The position numbers and the translations under genes are program-made. From Acidobacteriaceae bacterium (GTDB lineage Bacteria > Acidobacteriota > Terriglobia > Terriglobales > Acidobacteriaceae), in NCBI GenBank assembly GCA_003161045.1, contig PMPH01000080.1, forward strand, positions 6,318 through 42,879: 36,562 nucleotides of DNA, written 5' to 3'. The notes under the pieces are model-generated. The model did not search any database, was not told where the DNA came from, and worked only from the letters and a program-made list of their open reading frames with translations. Shown here piece by piece: positions 24,820 to 34,071 of the stretch; position 1 is the stretch's first letter; every line of letters starts with the position of its first letter.

Positions 24820-25014
24820 ATTGACTTGCCTGGAGAGTGGATTCCACGCGCGCTGACAGGTTATCTTTGCGTAGAGGGCGATCCATGCAAGGGGAAGTTG
24901 CCGGGAAATTCTCCTGCATCGAATAGCTTCACTCCTGATTTTCACTACCAGCGCTCCAATTGCTGGTGTAAAGTGGAACGGATTGCAATTGGCGAGGATC
25001 CCATCTCCGGGAAA

Positions 25015-25902
25015 ATGACTCAAGACGCGCAAACCCCAGCGGCTTCTCCGGTTTTCTGTCCCTTACGCGACGCCCAGTTTGCCTGGGCTTTGGCGATCAT
25101 CTGCCTGCTGATCGTGGCGGTTTATTACCAGGTGCTGGGGAAGCTGGTCAGCGACTGGTGGCAGATTCCGGATTTTTCTCACGGCTTTCTGGTGCCTTTC
25201 TTCGCGGCCTATCTGGTGTGGGAGAAGAGAGAGGTTCTTCGCGGCACAAAAGTGACTCCCTCCTGGAATGGAATTGCCGTGATGGCGCTGGGAGTCGCCG
25301 TGCTGCTGCTGGGAGTCTATGGCTCCGAACTCTTCCTCTCGCGGGTTTCTCTGATTATCCTGCTGGCCGGAGTGGTGCTTTGCTTCGGCGGACGGCTCTA
25401 CCTGAAGGAGTTGCGCTTCGCCCTGCTGGTTCTCCTTCTGGCCATCCCCATTCCGGACATTCTCTTCAACCAGATCACCTTTCCGCTGCAGATTCTGGCC
25501 TCCAAGCTGGCCAGCAGCCTGCTCCCCCTGTTTGGCGTGCCGGTTCTGCGGGAGGGCAACGTCATCGAGCTTCCGCTGATGAAACTGGAGGTGGCCGAGG
25601 CCTGCAGCGGCATCCGCTCGCTGATGAGCCTGTTTACGCTGGCGGTCTTTTACGGGTATTTTCTGGAGAAATCCCTCTGGCGGCGAGTCCTGCTGGTTCT
25701 GGCCAGCATTCCCATCGCGATTGCGGCCAATGCGGTGCGCATCGTGGGCACCGGACTCTGCGTCCAGTACTGGGATCCGGACAAGGCCATGGGCTTTTTT
25801 CACGAGTTTTCCGGCTGGGTCGTCTTTCTGGTTTCGCTGGTGAGCCTTTATCTCGTCCATCGCGCGATGCTCCTGTTCCCGGTCAAAAGGCGGCCGCGAT
25901 GA
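25015..25902 (+). CDS. Exosortase (membrane cysteine transpeptidase)
   Basis: The 295-residue protein has about eight membrane helices. The exosortase catalytic triad is visible: Cys197 in VAEACSGIRSL, Arg242 in ANAVRIVGTG, and His263 in FFHEFSGWVV. The N-terminal part has the conserved DWWQIPDFSHGFLVPFFAAY. Exosortases recognise PEP-CTERM-like tails, cut them and probably attach the protein to a surface glycan, usually where EPS genes are adjacent, as here. ATG 25015 was chosen because it begins just before the first helix; the open frame extends back to 24826 without family similarity. The stop overlaps the next start by 4 bases (ATGA). The subfamily was not assigned. Confidence 0.93.
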   Translation: MTQDAQTPAASPVFCPLRDAQFAWALAIICLLIVAVYYQVLGKLVSDWWQIPDFSHGFLVPFFAAYLVWEKREVLRGTKVTPSWNGIAVMALGVAVLLLGVYGSELFLSRVSLIILLAGVVLCFGGRLYLKELRFALLVLLLAIPIPDILFNQITFPLQILASKLASSLLPLFGVPVLREGNVIELPLMKLEVAEACSGIRSLMSLFTLAVFYGYFLEKSLWRRVLLVLASIPIAIAANAVRIVGTGLCVQYWDPDKAMGFFHEFSGWVVFLVSLVSLYLVHRAMLLFPVKRRPR

Positions 25903-26540
25903 AGAATCTTCGTTTTTGGGCTGCGGTCCTCTTGCTGGCCTCGACGGCGCTGCTGCTCCATACGCGCGCCAATACAGACGTGAATCCCCCCAGCGAGCCT
26001 TTTTCGCAGCTTCCCTCCGTGCTGGCGGGGTGGACGGGCAGCGATCAACCGATCGACCAGGAGACGCGCGACGTCCTGGGAGCCGGGGATTTCCTTTCGC
26101 GCATTTACACCCAAGCTGGACAGACGGCGCCCATCGGCCTCTTCATCGGCTACTTCCCCACCCAGAGGACGGGCCAGACCATTCACTCTCCCAAGCACTG
26201 CCTGCCAGGGGCCGGCTGGGTCTTCGAGTCGTCGAATTACTTGAATCTGACCGATGTGGATGGCAAGACGCACCGCGTGGGCGAATACGTGATCGCCAAC
26301 GGCGGCATGAGGCAGTTTGTCATCTACTGGTATCAGGCGCATGGGCGCAGCGTGGCCAATGAGTACATGGCGAAGATTTACATGGCCACCGACGCCATAC
26401 GGATGAATCGCACCGATGGGGCGCTGGTCCGGGTGATCACGCCGGTCACACCCAGCGAAGACATAGCGGAGGCAAGAAGGCGCGCCGAGGGATTCGCCAT
26501 GCGGCTGACTCCTTTACTGCCGCGGTTTATCCCCGATTAG
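25899..26540 (+). CDS. epsI: EpsI family protein, exosortase-associated
   Basis: The 213-residue protein has an N-terminal helix (LRFWAAVLLLASTALLLHT) and a periplasmic domain with LPSVLAGWTGSDQPIDQ and the EpsI signature IGYFPTQRTGQTIHSPKHCL, then PGAGWVF. In many genomes this domain is fused to the exosortase C-terminus; here it is a separate, translationally coupled gene. The precise role is unknown, but it is consistently required near EPS assembly genes. The Ser-Pro-Lys-His-Cys stretch includes a conserved cysteine and histidine. Confidence 0.93.
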   Translation: MKNLRFWAAVLLLASTALLLHTRANTDVNPPSEPFSQLPSVLAGWTGSDQPIDQETRDVLGAGDFLSRIYTQAGQTAPIGLFIGYFPTQRTGQTIHSPKHCLPGAGWVFESSNYLNLTDVDGKTHRVGEYVIANGGMRQFVIYWYQAHGRSVANEYMAKIYMATDAIRMNRTDGALVRVITPVTPSEDIAEARRRAEGFAMRLTPLLPRFIPD

Positions 26541-26564
26541 CGCCACGACCGTCTGGTTTGGAAT

Positions 26565-26651
26565 GCCGGTCACGAAAGTTAGAGCCGGTCATGAAGGTTG
26601 GGGCTGGTCACGAAAGTTGGGGTGCCCCAGGTTCCGTTTTGCAGACCTGGG
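26565..26651. repeat. Three 19-base tandem repeats plus hairpin between epsI and the TPR gene
   Basis: Units start at 26565, 26584 and 26603: GCCGGTCACGAAAGTTAGA, GCCGGTCATGAAGGTTGGG and GCTGGTCACGAAAGTTGGG. Immediately after, CCCAGGT (26626-26632) pairs with ACCTGGG (26645-26651). The array with an adjoining palindrome resembles the short dispersed repeats seen in acidobacterial genomes. The 243-base gap holds no gene. Confidence 0.8.
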
Positions 26652-26783
26652 AAATGACAAACTCACGCGGTCGCTATACCAGGCGTTCTTTTGAAGAGGC
26701 AGGAAAAAAGGCAGCACAAGTTCGGCCAGTGGCTTCGGGGCTCGGGCCGTTTGAAACTCAAGAGCCTGAAAGGATGAAAAAAA

Positions 26784-29117
26784 GTGGAAAACAGAGGCAA
26801 GGCATTTCAGTCCAGCTTCAATGGCGGGTGGAGATTGCGGAATCACAGCGCCGCTCTGGGGGCGGTGGCGCTGTTTCTATCGCTCGCTCTATTGTCCGGC
26901 TGCCACCGCGATCCCAATGTGCGCAAGCACAAGTACCTGGAGAGCGGAGAGAGGTACAGCGCCCAGGGCAAGTACAAGGAGGCCGCCATTCAGTTTTCCA
27001 ACGCCCTGAAGATCGACAAGAACTTTGCCGAGGCGCACTACGATCTGGCGCAGGCTTATCTTCACATGGGCGCTCTCAGCGCGGCTTACGGCGAACTGCT
27101 GCACGCCGCCGACCTGCAGCCTACGAACTACAAGGCGCGGATCGATCTGGGGAATATGCAACTGGCCGGGGGCAGGATCGACGACGCCCAGACGCAGGCC
27201 AATGCCGTGATCGCCGCGCAGCCGAACAACGCCGACGCCCATGCGCTGCTGGCCCGCATAGCGGCCAGGCGGGGGGAGAAGGATCTGGCTTTGACCGAGA
27301 TTCATCGCGCGCTCGAGCTGGCTCCGAACGAGGGGGCGCTGCACGAAACCCTCGCGCTGCTTGAGGTGGGCGATCCGGCGCAGAATTCATTGGTTGAACA
27401 GGAGATGAAGAAGTCGGTGGCGCTCGATTCGAAGTCGGTGAACGCCAAACTGCTGCTGGCCGCCTTCTACATCAAGAACAGCCGCTGGCCGGAGGCCGAG
27501 CAGACCTGCTGGAGCGCCATCGCCACCGATCCCAAGAGCCTGGGCGCGCGCAAGACCCTGGCCGAGGTCTTTCTCAAGCAGGGCAATCAGGCCAGGGCCG
27601 AGCAGGTCTTGCGTCAGGCTTCGAGCGATCTGGCCGACAATCCGCAAGGAGTGCTGGTGCTGGCCGACTACTACGCCAGCACCGGGCAGATCGACAAGGC
27701 CAAAGCGGAGTTTGCCAGCCTGGCGCAAAAGTACCCCAAGAATCTGCCCGTACAGGAGGGATACGTCCGGATTCTTATCGAAGTCAAGGACTATGCCAGA
27801 GCTCAGAGCGTGGTCGCCGAATTGATGAAGAAAAACTCCAAGGACCCCCAGGTCGCCGTGCTGAATGGGATTGTGCTGCTCAATAACGGCAAGACGGCCG
27901 ACGCGGTCAATGCTCTTCAGGATGCGGTCAACAATGCCCCGAAGGACGCTTTCATTCAGTTCTGGCTGGGCAAAGCCGCGCAGGCCAAGGGCGATAGCGG
28001 GCTGGCCGAGACCAGTTTCCGTCAGGCGGCGCAACTGAATCCGCGCGGCCTGGGTGCACAGGAGGAGTTGGCGCACATTGCGATGCAGCGCGGCGACATG
28101 AATATGCTGGCCGATGTGGCCGACAAGACTCTCACTGCCGCGCCGCGTTTCCCCGGCGGTTATGTGTGGCGGGCCATGGTCGAGCTGAAGCGCAACGCGC
28201 CGGACAAGGCCGAGGCCGACCTGAAGACGGCCATCAGCGCGGCCCCGCAAAGCCCGCAGGCCTATCTCGTGCTGGGCGATCTTCGCTTCTCGCAAAAGCG
28301 CCTCCCGGAGGGCGCGGCATTGCTGCAGCAATCTCTCGATCGTGACCCCAACTCCGTTCCCGCCATGCGCGGGCTGATCGCCTACGATCTTTCCCGCAAA
28401 CAGCCGGCCCAGGCCCTGGCGCGCCTCAATGCGCAGATTGCCAAGAGCCCGAATAACAGCGGCTTCTACGATCTGCTGGCCCAGTTGCAGATCGGCGGCA
28501 AAAATTTTGATCAGGCGGCCGCGGCGGCGCAGAAGGCCATGCAGTTGAATCCCAACGACGGCGAGGCGGTGGGGCTCTACGCCCAGCTCCAGATGCAGCG
28601 CGGCCAGGCAGCCAGCGCCATCGGCGCCTGGCAGCGGTGGGCGCAGGCTCATCCCAGCAACGCCGGCGTTCTGGCCCTTCTGGGGACCATGGAGGAGTCG
28701 AGCGGGAATACGCGCCAGGCTGAGGCCTACTACAAGCAGGCCCTTCAGATTCAGTCCTCGCAGCCCGTGGCGGCCAACAATCTCGCCTACCTGATGCTCC
28801 AGAATGGCGAAAATGTGGATGTCGCCTTGTCACTGGCGGAAACGGCGCGGCGGGGTATGCCGAATTCGCCCGACAGCGCCGACACCCTGGCCTGGGCCTA
28901 CTACTGCAAGGGAACCTACGGATTCGCCCGCGATCTTCTGGAAGACGCCGTCAAGGCCGATGGCAACAACCCGACCACCCAGTACCACCTGGGGATGGTG
29001 TACAGCAAGCTGGGGGATCGGCACAGCGCGGCCCTTCATCTGAAAAAGGCTATTTCGCTGGCGCCGGATTCGCCGGCGGCAAAGCAGGCGCAAACGGCGC
29101 TGCAAGGACTGGGTTAG
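26784..29117 (+). CDS. TPR-repeat lipoprotein, PrsT-like
   Basis: The 777-residue protein has a basic N-terminus, a hydrophobic stretch, and a lipobox LLSGC with Cys40, so it is a predicted lipoprotein. From about residue 48 to the end it is made of roughly 18-20 tetratricopeptide repeats (for example KYKEAAIQFSNALKIDKNFA and NTRQAEAYYKQALQIQ). This matches the TPR lipoproteins that accompany exosortase loci, which are thought to scaffold envelope assembly. The GTG at 26784 follows AAAGGA. An ATG at 26774 is in another frame. It follows epsI after a repeat-bearing gap and precedes the flippase. Confidence 0.88.
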   Translation: MENRGKAFQSSFNGGWRLRNHSAALGAVALFLSLALLSGCHRDPNVRKHKYLESGERYSAQGKYKEAAIQFSNALKIDKNFAEAHYDLAQAYLHMGALSAAYGELLHAADLQPTNYKARIDLGNMQLAGGRIDDAQTQANAVIAAQPNNADAHALLARIAARRGEKDLALTEIHRALELAPNEGALHETLALLEVGDPAQNSLVEQEMKKSVALDSKSVNAKLLLAAFYIKNSRWPEAEQTCWSAIATDPKSLGARKTLAEVFLKQGNQARAEQVLRQASSDLADNPQGVLVLADYYASTGQIDKAKAEFASLAQKYPKNLPVQEGYVRILIEVKDYARAQSVVAELMKKNSKDPQVAVLNGIVLLNNGKTADAVNALQDAVNNAPKDAFIQFWLGKAAQAKGDSGLAETSFRQAAQLNPRGLGAQEELAHIAMQRGDMNMLADVADKTLTAAPRFPGGYVWRAMVELKRNAPDKAEADLKTAISAAPQSPQAYLVLGDLRFSQKRLPEGAALLQQSLDRDPNSVPAMRGLIAYDLSRKQPAQALARLNAQIAKSPNNSGFYDLLAQLQIGGKNFDQAAAAAQKAMQLNPNDGEAVGLYAQLQMQRGQAASAIGAWQRWAQAHPSNAGVLALLGTMEESSGNTRQAEAYYKQALQIQSSQPVAANNLAYLMLQNGENVDVALSLAETARRGMPNSPDSADTLAWAYYCKGTYGFARDLLEDAVKADGNNPTTQYHLGMVYSKLGDRHSAALHLKKAISLAPDSPAAKQAQTALQGLG

Positions 29118-29136
29118 GCCGCAAAGAAGTATTGAT

Positions 29137-29171
29137 GGCAGCCGGCTGCGCGCCGTGCGCGGCTGGCTGCC
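29137..29171 (+). other. GC-rich stem-loop after the TPR gene
   Basis: GGCAGCC (29137-29143) pairs with GGCTGCC (29165-29171), and the inner GCGCGC/GCGCG segments add more pairing. No T-run follows, so it may be an mRNA-stabilising or processing hairpin between the TPR gene and the flippase, and not a terminator. Confidence 0.5.
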
Positions 29172-29240
29172 GGTGTCTATGGATTGATTCGCGAAGACCG
29201 ATGGCCTGCACATACTTTCCGGAGCATAACTGATATCGAC

Positions 29241-30809
29241 ATGACAAATACCAAGACCATCGCCCGGAACGCCGGCTGGTACGGCATCGAGAACGTCATC
29301 AGCTTTGTTGTCGGCCTATCCACTTCGATCGCCATCGCCCGCACCTTGGGTCCGGCAAAGATGGGCTACATCATCTATGTCATCTGGATCGCATCGGTGG
29401 TCAGCAGCCTGGGCGGAATGGGCATTCCCGCCACCACCCGCAAGTACATGGCCGAGTTTCTGGGACGGGGCGACCGGGGAACGGCCAGATTCATCTTCCA
29501 GCGCACCTTGCTGCTGCAGGCGGGGCTGGCCACGCTGGCCACTGCCGGTCTCGCCCTCTGGGTGCTGAGCGACGCCAAGGGAGAGTACAAGTTGGCCTCG
29601 CTGCTGGTGGTCATCAGCATCTGGCCGGGGATGGTCAACTCCATTCCCGCCCAGGCCAACGTGGCCTGCGAAAAATTGTCCGCCAATCTGCCAGCCTCGG
29701 TCATTTCGATCCTCGCCTTCTTCCTGGCCGTGGCCGCGACCGTGGTCTTCAAATGGGGCGTGATCGGCTTTGGCGCCTCGGTGCTGATCATGCGCTCGGT
29801 CGATTTCCTGGTCCGCCTCTTTCCCACCATGAAACGCATCCACTCCTGGGAGCGGAACCACGTGTACCCCTGGGGACTGCACCGCCGCATGGCCTCCTTT
29901 GCCTGGCAAAGCATCGCCAGCATGATCGTGGCGCTGATCGTGTGGGACCGGTCGGAGTTTCTGCTGTTGAAGTACCTTTGCCCGGATATTCGCCAGATTT
30001 CCTACTACTCGGTGGCCTTCAACATGGCCGAGCGGCTGCTGATCAGTTCATCCATCTTTGGCTCGGCCGCCGGCGCGACGATCTTCGCCCAATACGGACG
30101 CGACAAGTCCCGGCTCCCCACGCTCGCGGCTTCCTCATTTCGCTATCTCGCGCTGACCTCGATTCCGCTGCATTTCATCTCCGCCGCGCTGGCGCTGCCC
30201 GCCTTGCTCGTGCTTTACGGCAGCCAGTACCGGGGCGCGGCCATGGTGGTCACGCTGGCGCCGCTGCTGTGCATGCCGAAGGCCTTCATCGGCCCGGTGC
30301 AGAGCCTTTTGGAGAGCAATGAACGGCAGGGCTATGTCATCATGGCCACGGTGCTGGCGGGCATCGCAGATATGGGCGTGGCCTGGTGGCTGATTCCGGC
30401 TCATGGCGCGGTGGGCGCCTGCATCGGCAGCGGAGCGGCGCAGGTGATGGCCGTCGGCTTGATGTGGGCCATCGGCATCCGGCTCTACAAGGTGAAACTT
30501 CCCTGGCTGCTGGTGGCCAAGATCACCTTCATCAGCCTGCTGGCGTCGGTCACCGCGTTTCTGTTCGCGGCGCGCCTGGCGCCGGTCTGGGCCATCCTCT
30601 GCGGTGGGAGCGCCTCTCTGCTGGTGCTCTTCGGGCTGCTTTACCTGATGCGCGTGCTGGAACAGGAAGATCTGGACCGCTTCCAGACGCTGGCCGGGAT
30701 GCTGCCCAAATCCGTTGCCGCTCCCGCGCACAAGATTCTGGCGCTGCTGGCCCGCCCGGGGGCCGGCAGCGCGGGGCCAACAAGAAAATGCCCCTTACCA
30801 GAGGATTAA
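29241..30809 (+). CDS. Polysaccharide flippase (Wzx/MVF superfamily)
   Basis: The protein is 522 residues from ATG 29241 and has 12-14 membrane helices. The opening, ARNAGWYGIENVISFVVGLS, leads into the typical ARTLGPAKMGYIIYVIWIAS. Later segments such as YYSVAFNMAERLLISSSIFG also fit oligosaccharide flippases that move lipid-linked repeats across the inner membrane. Functionally it completes the EPS route with the initiating transferase. A longer frame starts with a TTG at 29184, but its first 19 residues have no match to the family and no binding site. The hydrophilic C-terminal tail is short. Confidence 0.9.
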   Translation: MTNTKTIARNAGWYGIENVISFVVGLSTSIAIARTLGPAKMGYIIYVIWIASVVSSLGGMGIPATTRKYMAEFLGRGDRGTARFIFQRTLLLQAGLATLATAGLALWVLSDAKGEYKLASLLVVISIWPGMVNSIPAQANVACEKLSANLPASVISILAFFLAVAATVVFKWGVIGFGASVLIMRSVDFLVRLFPTMKRIHSWERNHVYPWGLHRRMASFAWQSIASMIVALIVWDRSEFLLLKYLCPDIRQISYYSVAFNMAERLLISSSIFGSAAGATIFAQYGRDKSRLPTLAASSFRYLALTSIPLHFISAALALPALLVLYGSQYRGAAMVVTLAPLLCMPKAFIGPVQSLLESNERQGYVIMATVLAGIADMGVAWWLIPAHGAVGACIGSGAAQVMAVGLMWAIGIRLYKVKLPWLLVAKITFISLLASVTAFLFAARLAPVWAILCGGSASLLVLFGLLYLMRVLEQEDLDRFQTLAGMLPKSVAAPAHKILALLARPGAGSAGPTRKCPLPED

Positions 30810-31072
30810 GGCGGAATTTCGCCGATAATCATGAAAGCCTACCGGAGGCGCTTTTCGGTGCTGGACCGGCAGCTTATGTTGTACGCCAGACGGAATAGTT
30901 CGGGCCAAATGTTACTTGCGCGCCTGCGCCTATGCCGCGATAGCGACGCTCGGATAAGATGCGCGGATCGAGAATCGCAACATATCTGAGACAAACTTCC
31001 CTTGGTAACTCAATGTGTTCGATTTATCCAAGGCAATGAACCGAAGCTCGAGCGCGTAGCTTTCGCAATATC
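30810..31072. other. Intergenic region downstream of the flippase
   Basis: No gene could be supported. GGCG-GAATTT-CGCC near 30811-30824 is a small hairpin just after the flippase stop, followed by GATAATC. The region looks less GC-rich than the EPS genes before it. Confidence 0.45.
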
Positions 31073-31101
31073 TTGCATGCTCTTCAGATTGCGGGTAGAA
31101 T
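31073..31101 (+). promoter_or_regulatory. Sigma-70 type promoter of the ATP-grasp gene
   Basis: TTGCAT (31073-31078) and TAGAAT (31096-31101) are separated by exactly 17 bases. The predicted start lies near 31108, 8 bases before the ATG at 31116. The GGGGTGGA ribosome site at 31103-31110 would then be only partly in the transcript, so the true start may be slightly different. Confidence 0.5.
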
Positions 31102-31115
31102 CGGGGTGGAAAATC

Positions 31116-32242
31116 ATGAAATTTCGAAAGCCTCAGCAAATCGTTCTTTTCGGTGAAGGCGGATCCGCGCTCAGTGCCGCCGCCTGTTTGAGGGCGCATC
31201 GCATCACCGTGATTAGCGCTGTCGACGAGCCGCGCTTGGCCTCTTTTCCCGTTTTGTCCAAAACACTATCCGCCTGCCGGATAGATCAACGGCGCGGGTA
31301 TATTCCTGCCTGGAATCATTACGGAGCAGTTCTGAAGAAAAACTGCTGCTGTTTCCATGCGCAGATGTCTGGATCGAGACGCTGGCCGAGGATATTCAGC
31401 GGCTTCTGCGCATCGGCAGAATGTTGCCCATGACGCCGGAACATCTTTCGTTGACCTTGGACAAGGCTTCCTTTGAGCGAGAAATTACACGGCTCGGCCT
31501 CCCCGGTCCGGCCACCTTTTGCACCAAGGTCAATTCGGAATGGGTGCCACCCTGTTACCCGTTCGTTCTCAAGCCATCCTCGACTTACAAACTCGAAGCT
31601 CAATGCGGCGTGAAGGCAGTTATTATCCGCGATCTTGCCGAATGGCGAGTTTTCGATGGGCAAGTACTCGACCAAAACGCATTTATCGCCCAGGAATATC
31701 TGAGCGGCGCGTCGATTTCGGTTTGCTTTTGCACCTCATCTCTAGGGCATCTTGCTTGTGCGTATGCGACGGAAAAGGTGCATTACAGCAGTATGCGGAC
31801 TGGAAGCAGGGTGGCGGCTGTGAACAGGCCTGATGCGATCGATCTGGCGTCCCGGTTTATTCGCGAAACGGGATTTGTAGGATTCGGGGAGTTGGAGATG
31901 ATCGACTCCACGCGCGGCCTTGCACTGCTGGAGTTGAACGCACGTCCATGGAGCCAGGTCTTGATGTCGAGCTCCCTTGGCATTCCAATTCTCGAAATGG
32001 CGGTTGGGCTGATGTCCGAAGAGGAATGCCCGGAGTCGGCTACAGGCGGCACACCGGCGCTCGAATGGATCGCGTGGGACAACGATTTTCTTTTTCGCCG
32101 CGCAAGCCGCCGCGCAGGTCGTCCCATTCGTCCGCCGACGGCCGCGAAGCGCATTTATGCACAAAGCTTTTTTCGCGATCCAATTCCGGCTCTTGTCTAC
32201 GCGCTCACACAAAGCCGCATGGGGCTTGGGCGCTTTACATAG
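31116..32242 (+). pseudogene. ATP-grasp ligase (carbamoyl-phosphate/D-Asp ligase-like), frameshifted
   Basis: The first frame starts at ATG 31116 after GGGGTGGA and reads a pre-ATP-grasp Rossmann unit: QQIVLFGEGGSALSAAACLR, then VISAVDEPR. Near 31233-31247 the homology moves one frame back and continues FSRFVQNTIRLPD, EKLLLFPCADVWIETLAEDI, then LTLDKASFEREITRLGLPGP, YPFVLKPSSTY, AQEYLSGASISV and LLELNARPWSQV. That is a complete ATP-grasp domain. One restored base would give about 375 residues. The likely chemistry is ATP-dependent ligation of a carboxylate to an amine; the substrate is unknown. It is probably co-transcribed with the next methyltransferase. Confidence 0.82.
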
Positions 32243-32273
32243 CGGATGGAATGATCGTGTAAACTGACCTCTT

Positions 32274-33046
32274 ATGCAGATAATTCGCATTCTTCGCCGC
32301 AAACTCTCGCAATTAGGGCAAGTTTTGCGCGCACATGGACTATTCCTGGCGACTCGACTGGTCTTCGAATCGATTGTCATGAGATTCGACGCTGAATGGT
32401 TTCGCGCATGGCGAGACGGCCGATTCGACCACCGGTACAGAGTAAAGACCGGCGGCTTCCGAGAGCTTCAGCAACTTGGCCTAAGCGCCGCACAGGCCTG
32501 TGAATCTCACAACTACAGGGGTACGCCGGTAACTCTTTTCGATGCAGCCTTCGATTCGCTGCCGATTGACTGGAAGCGTTTTGAGTTTGTGGACTACGGC
32601 TCTGGAATGGGCAAGGCGCTCCTGTTGGCGGCGCGTTACCCTTTTCGCAGGGTTACAGGCGTGGAGTTTTCCGCGGAGTTGCACCGGATAGCTGAACACA
32701 ATATTGCCCGCTGGCGCTTGCCTGAGCAGCGCTGTAATGTCATTTGTTCCGTTCTTGCCGACGCCATTACATGGCCACTCCCTGAAGGCAATTGTTTGCT
32801 GTACTTTTTCAACCCCTTCCGGAGGCCTTTAATGCGAAAGGTTCTGCGCCACATCGTTCTTGAAGCGAGCGAGAAACACAGGACGCAGTGTACATCGTCT
32901 ACATTCACCCAAGCTTTCCCGAAGTGTTTGCCGAGTTTCCAGAGTTGAAGTTGTTAACGCGCGTTCGAATCCTAATGCCGCTCTACGAAATCTATAAGGT
33001 TGAGGCGCCTCGGTCCCGTTCTATACGCGATACTCAAGGCAAATAG
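32274..33046 (+). pseudogene. SAM-dependent methyltransferase with frameshift near its C-terminus
   Basis: The main frame has FEFVDYGSGMGKALLLAARY, VTGVEFSAELHRIAEHNIA, and CLLYFFNPFRRPLMRKVL, the pattern of class I methyltransferases with a FNPF motif IV. After about residue 200 the frame yields a nonsense tail (TQCTSSTFTQAFP) and stops at 32948. The frame one base back continues with family-like sequence: VYIVYIHPSFPEVF, LMPLYEIYKV, ending at TAG 33044-33046. The break is at about 32870-32888. Repaired, it is roughly 257 residues. Its end overlaps the convergent deacetylase gene by 13 bases. Confidence 0.8.
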
Positions 33047-34071
33047 CTGCCCGTGAACCGGCAGACAGCCTTTTGAACCCGGAAGCGGCTCCAGCTTTGG
33101 TCGCTTATGCTGATTCGGCTCACATCGTAAGGGGATGTCTTCCCTGGCAAGTTTGTGCCGCCATAATACGAAAAGGCCGCGCGGTAGCCCGCCTCACGCG
33201 CTAACGTCTGTGTCTGATCGGTGAAGCTGGTTCTGCCGCCGACCGGATAGGCAAGCACATCGGCTGCGACGCCAAGCTGTTCCTTCAGGATTGCTCGGGA
33301 TTCGGATAGCTCTTCGTATTGCCGATCCGGTTCCAATTGGCTGAGCACATGGTGCGAATGCGTGTGGGATCCGATCGCCATGCCGCCTTTGCTCATCTCC
33401 CGGGCCTCGTCCCAATCCAAGAAGCGCCGCACCGTTCCGGACAGGTCTTCACCCTTCGCCTCTTCCGCCAGCTCTTCGGATGAAACGCGCGGAATCGGAA
33501 TTCTCAGGCATCTTATATAACCTGAGGATGGCTCGCAAGCTCTCCGCCAAGCCGTTCTCATCGATATCGACAGCCAGGTCAGCCGGGTAGTGAAGAGTGA
33601 ACCGGCGCCTTCGCGCCGTCTTCACCAAGTAGGCTATGTGTCCCACCACGGAACCTGGCAGGAGCCAACCATGCTCGTGACAAGAAAGAATACGCCTTGC
33701 GCACCATGCGACCGGAGAATGGGATAAGCGATTTCGTAGTTGTCAAGATAGCCGTCGTCGAACGTAATCAACACGCGGCAGCGGCGGGTCTTCTCTTTGA
33801 TCGTGCCGTCGATAAAGGCCAACGCTTCTTCGAGAGTTACCAGCGAAACGCGCCGCTTCAGGTGGGAGATTTGATCGTTGAACTGATCGGCGGTCGCCTC
33901 GAAAACGCCCGGATCGAAGAGATCGTCATCGGGGTTCCCGATGCGATGATAGTTCAAGACTAAAAGCGAATCCCGCGCCGGGAGCCGCGAGAGCAGGAAA
34001 GATGCGCCACTCCAGAGCAATCCGCGTGCCAGCAGCTCACGTTTTCCACGGAAATTCAAACCACCCATCAT
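33034..34071 (-). pseudogene. Polysaccharide deacetylase (CE4), two compensating frameshifts
   Basis: The N-terminal part, from ATG 34071 (or GTG 34077), has LLVLNYHRIG and the catalytic VLITFDDGYLDNYEIAYPIL. It stops after QVPWWDT. One base back the protein continues HIAYLVKTARRRRFTLHYPA, then ENGLAESLRAILRLYK and SARFI. The original phase resumes with EELAEEAKGEDLSGTVRRFL, the metal-binding GSHTHSHHVLS, and VLAYPVGGRTS. The changes are therefore a -1 near 33640 and a +1 near 33492. All CE4 motifs are present. It would N-deacetylate a surface glycan in the periplasm or outside. About 345 residues once repaired. Confidence 0.82.

Larger units (their letters stand above)
24089..25014. other. 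Divergent control region between the two halves of the EPS locus
   Basis: About 930 bases separate the wza-like gene from the exosortase gene. No gene here is convincing; open frames lack family features and overlap one another. The region holds a long direct repeat, repeated GC-rich palindromic bits (GGCCGG types), and a paired AGAGTATACC site. Promoters for both operons must lie here, or further upstream on either side, but no clean -35/-10 pair was found. TTGACT at 24821-24826 lacks a -10 partner. Confidence 0.5.

Noticed and set aside
24275-24919. Minus-strand frame of 214 codons in the EPS control region
   Set aside because: Its composition is irregular, it has no motif, and it crosses repeats and the candidate operator; another frame overlaps it. 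It is more likely non-coding.
31230-31250. Programmed -1 frameshift at TTTTCCC in the ATP-grasp gene
   Set aside because: The run is not a canonical X XXY YYZ site in the relevant phase, and neighbouring genes show similar breaks, pointing to decay or error.
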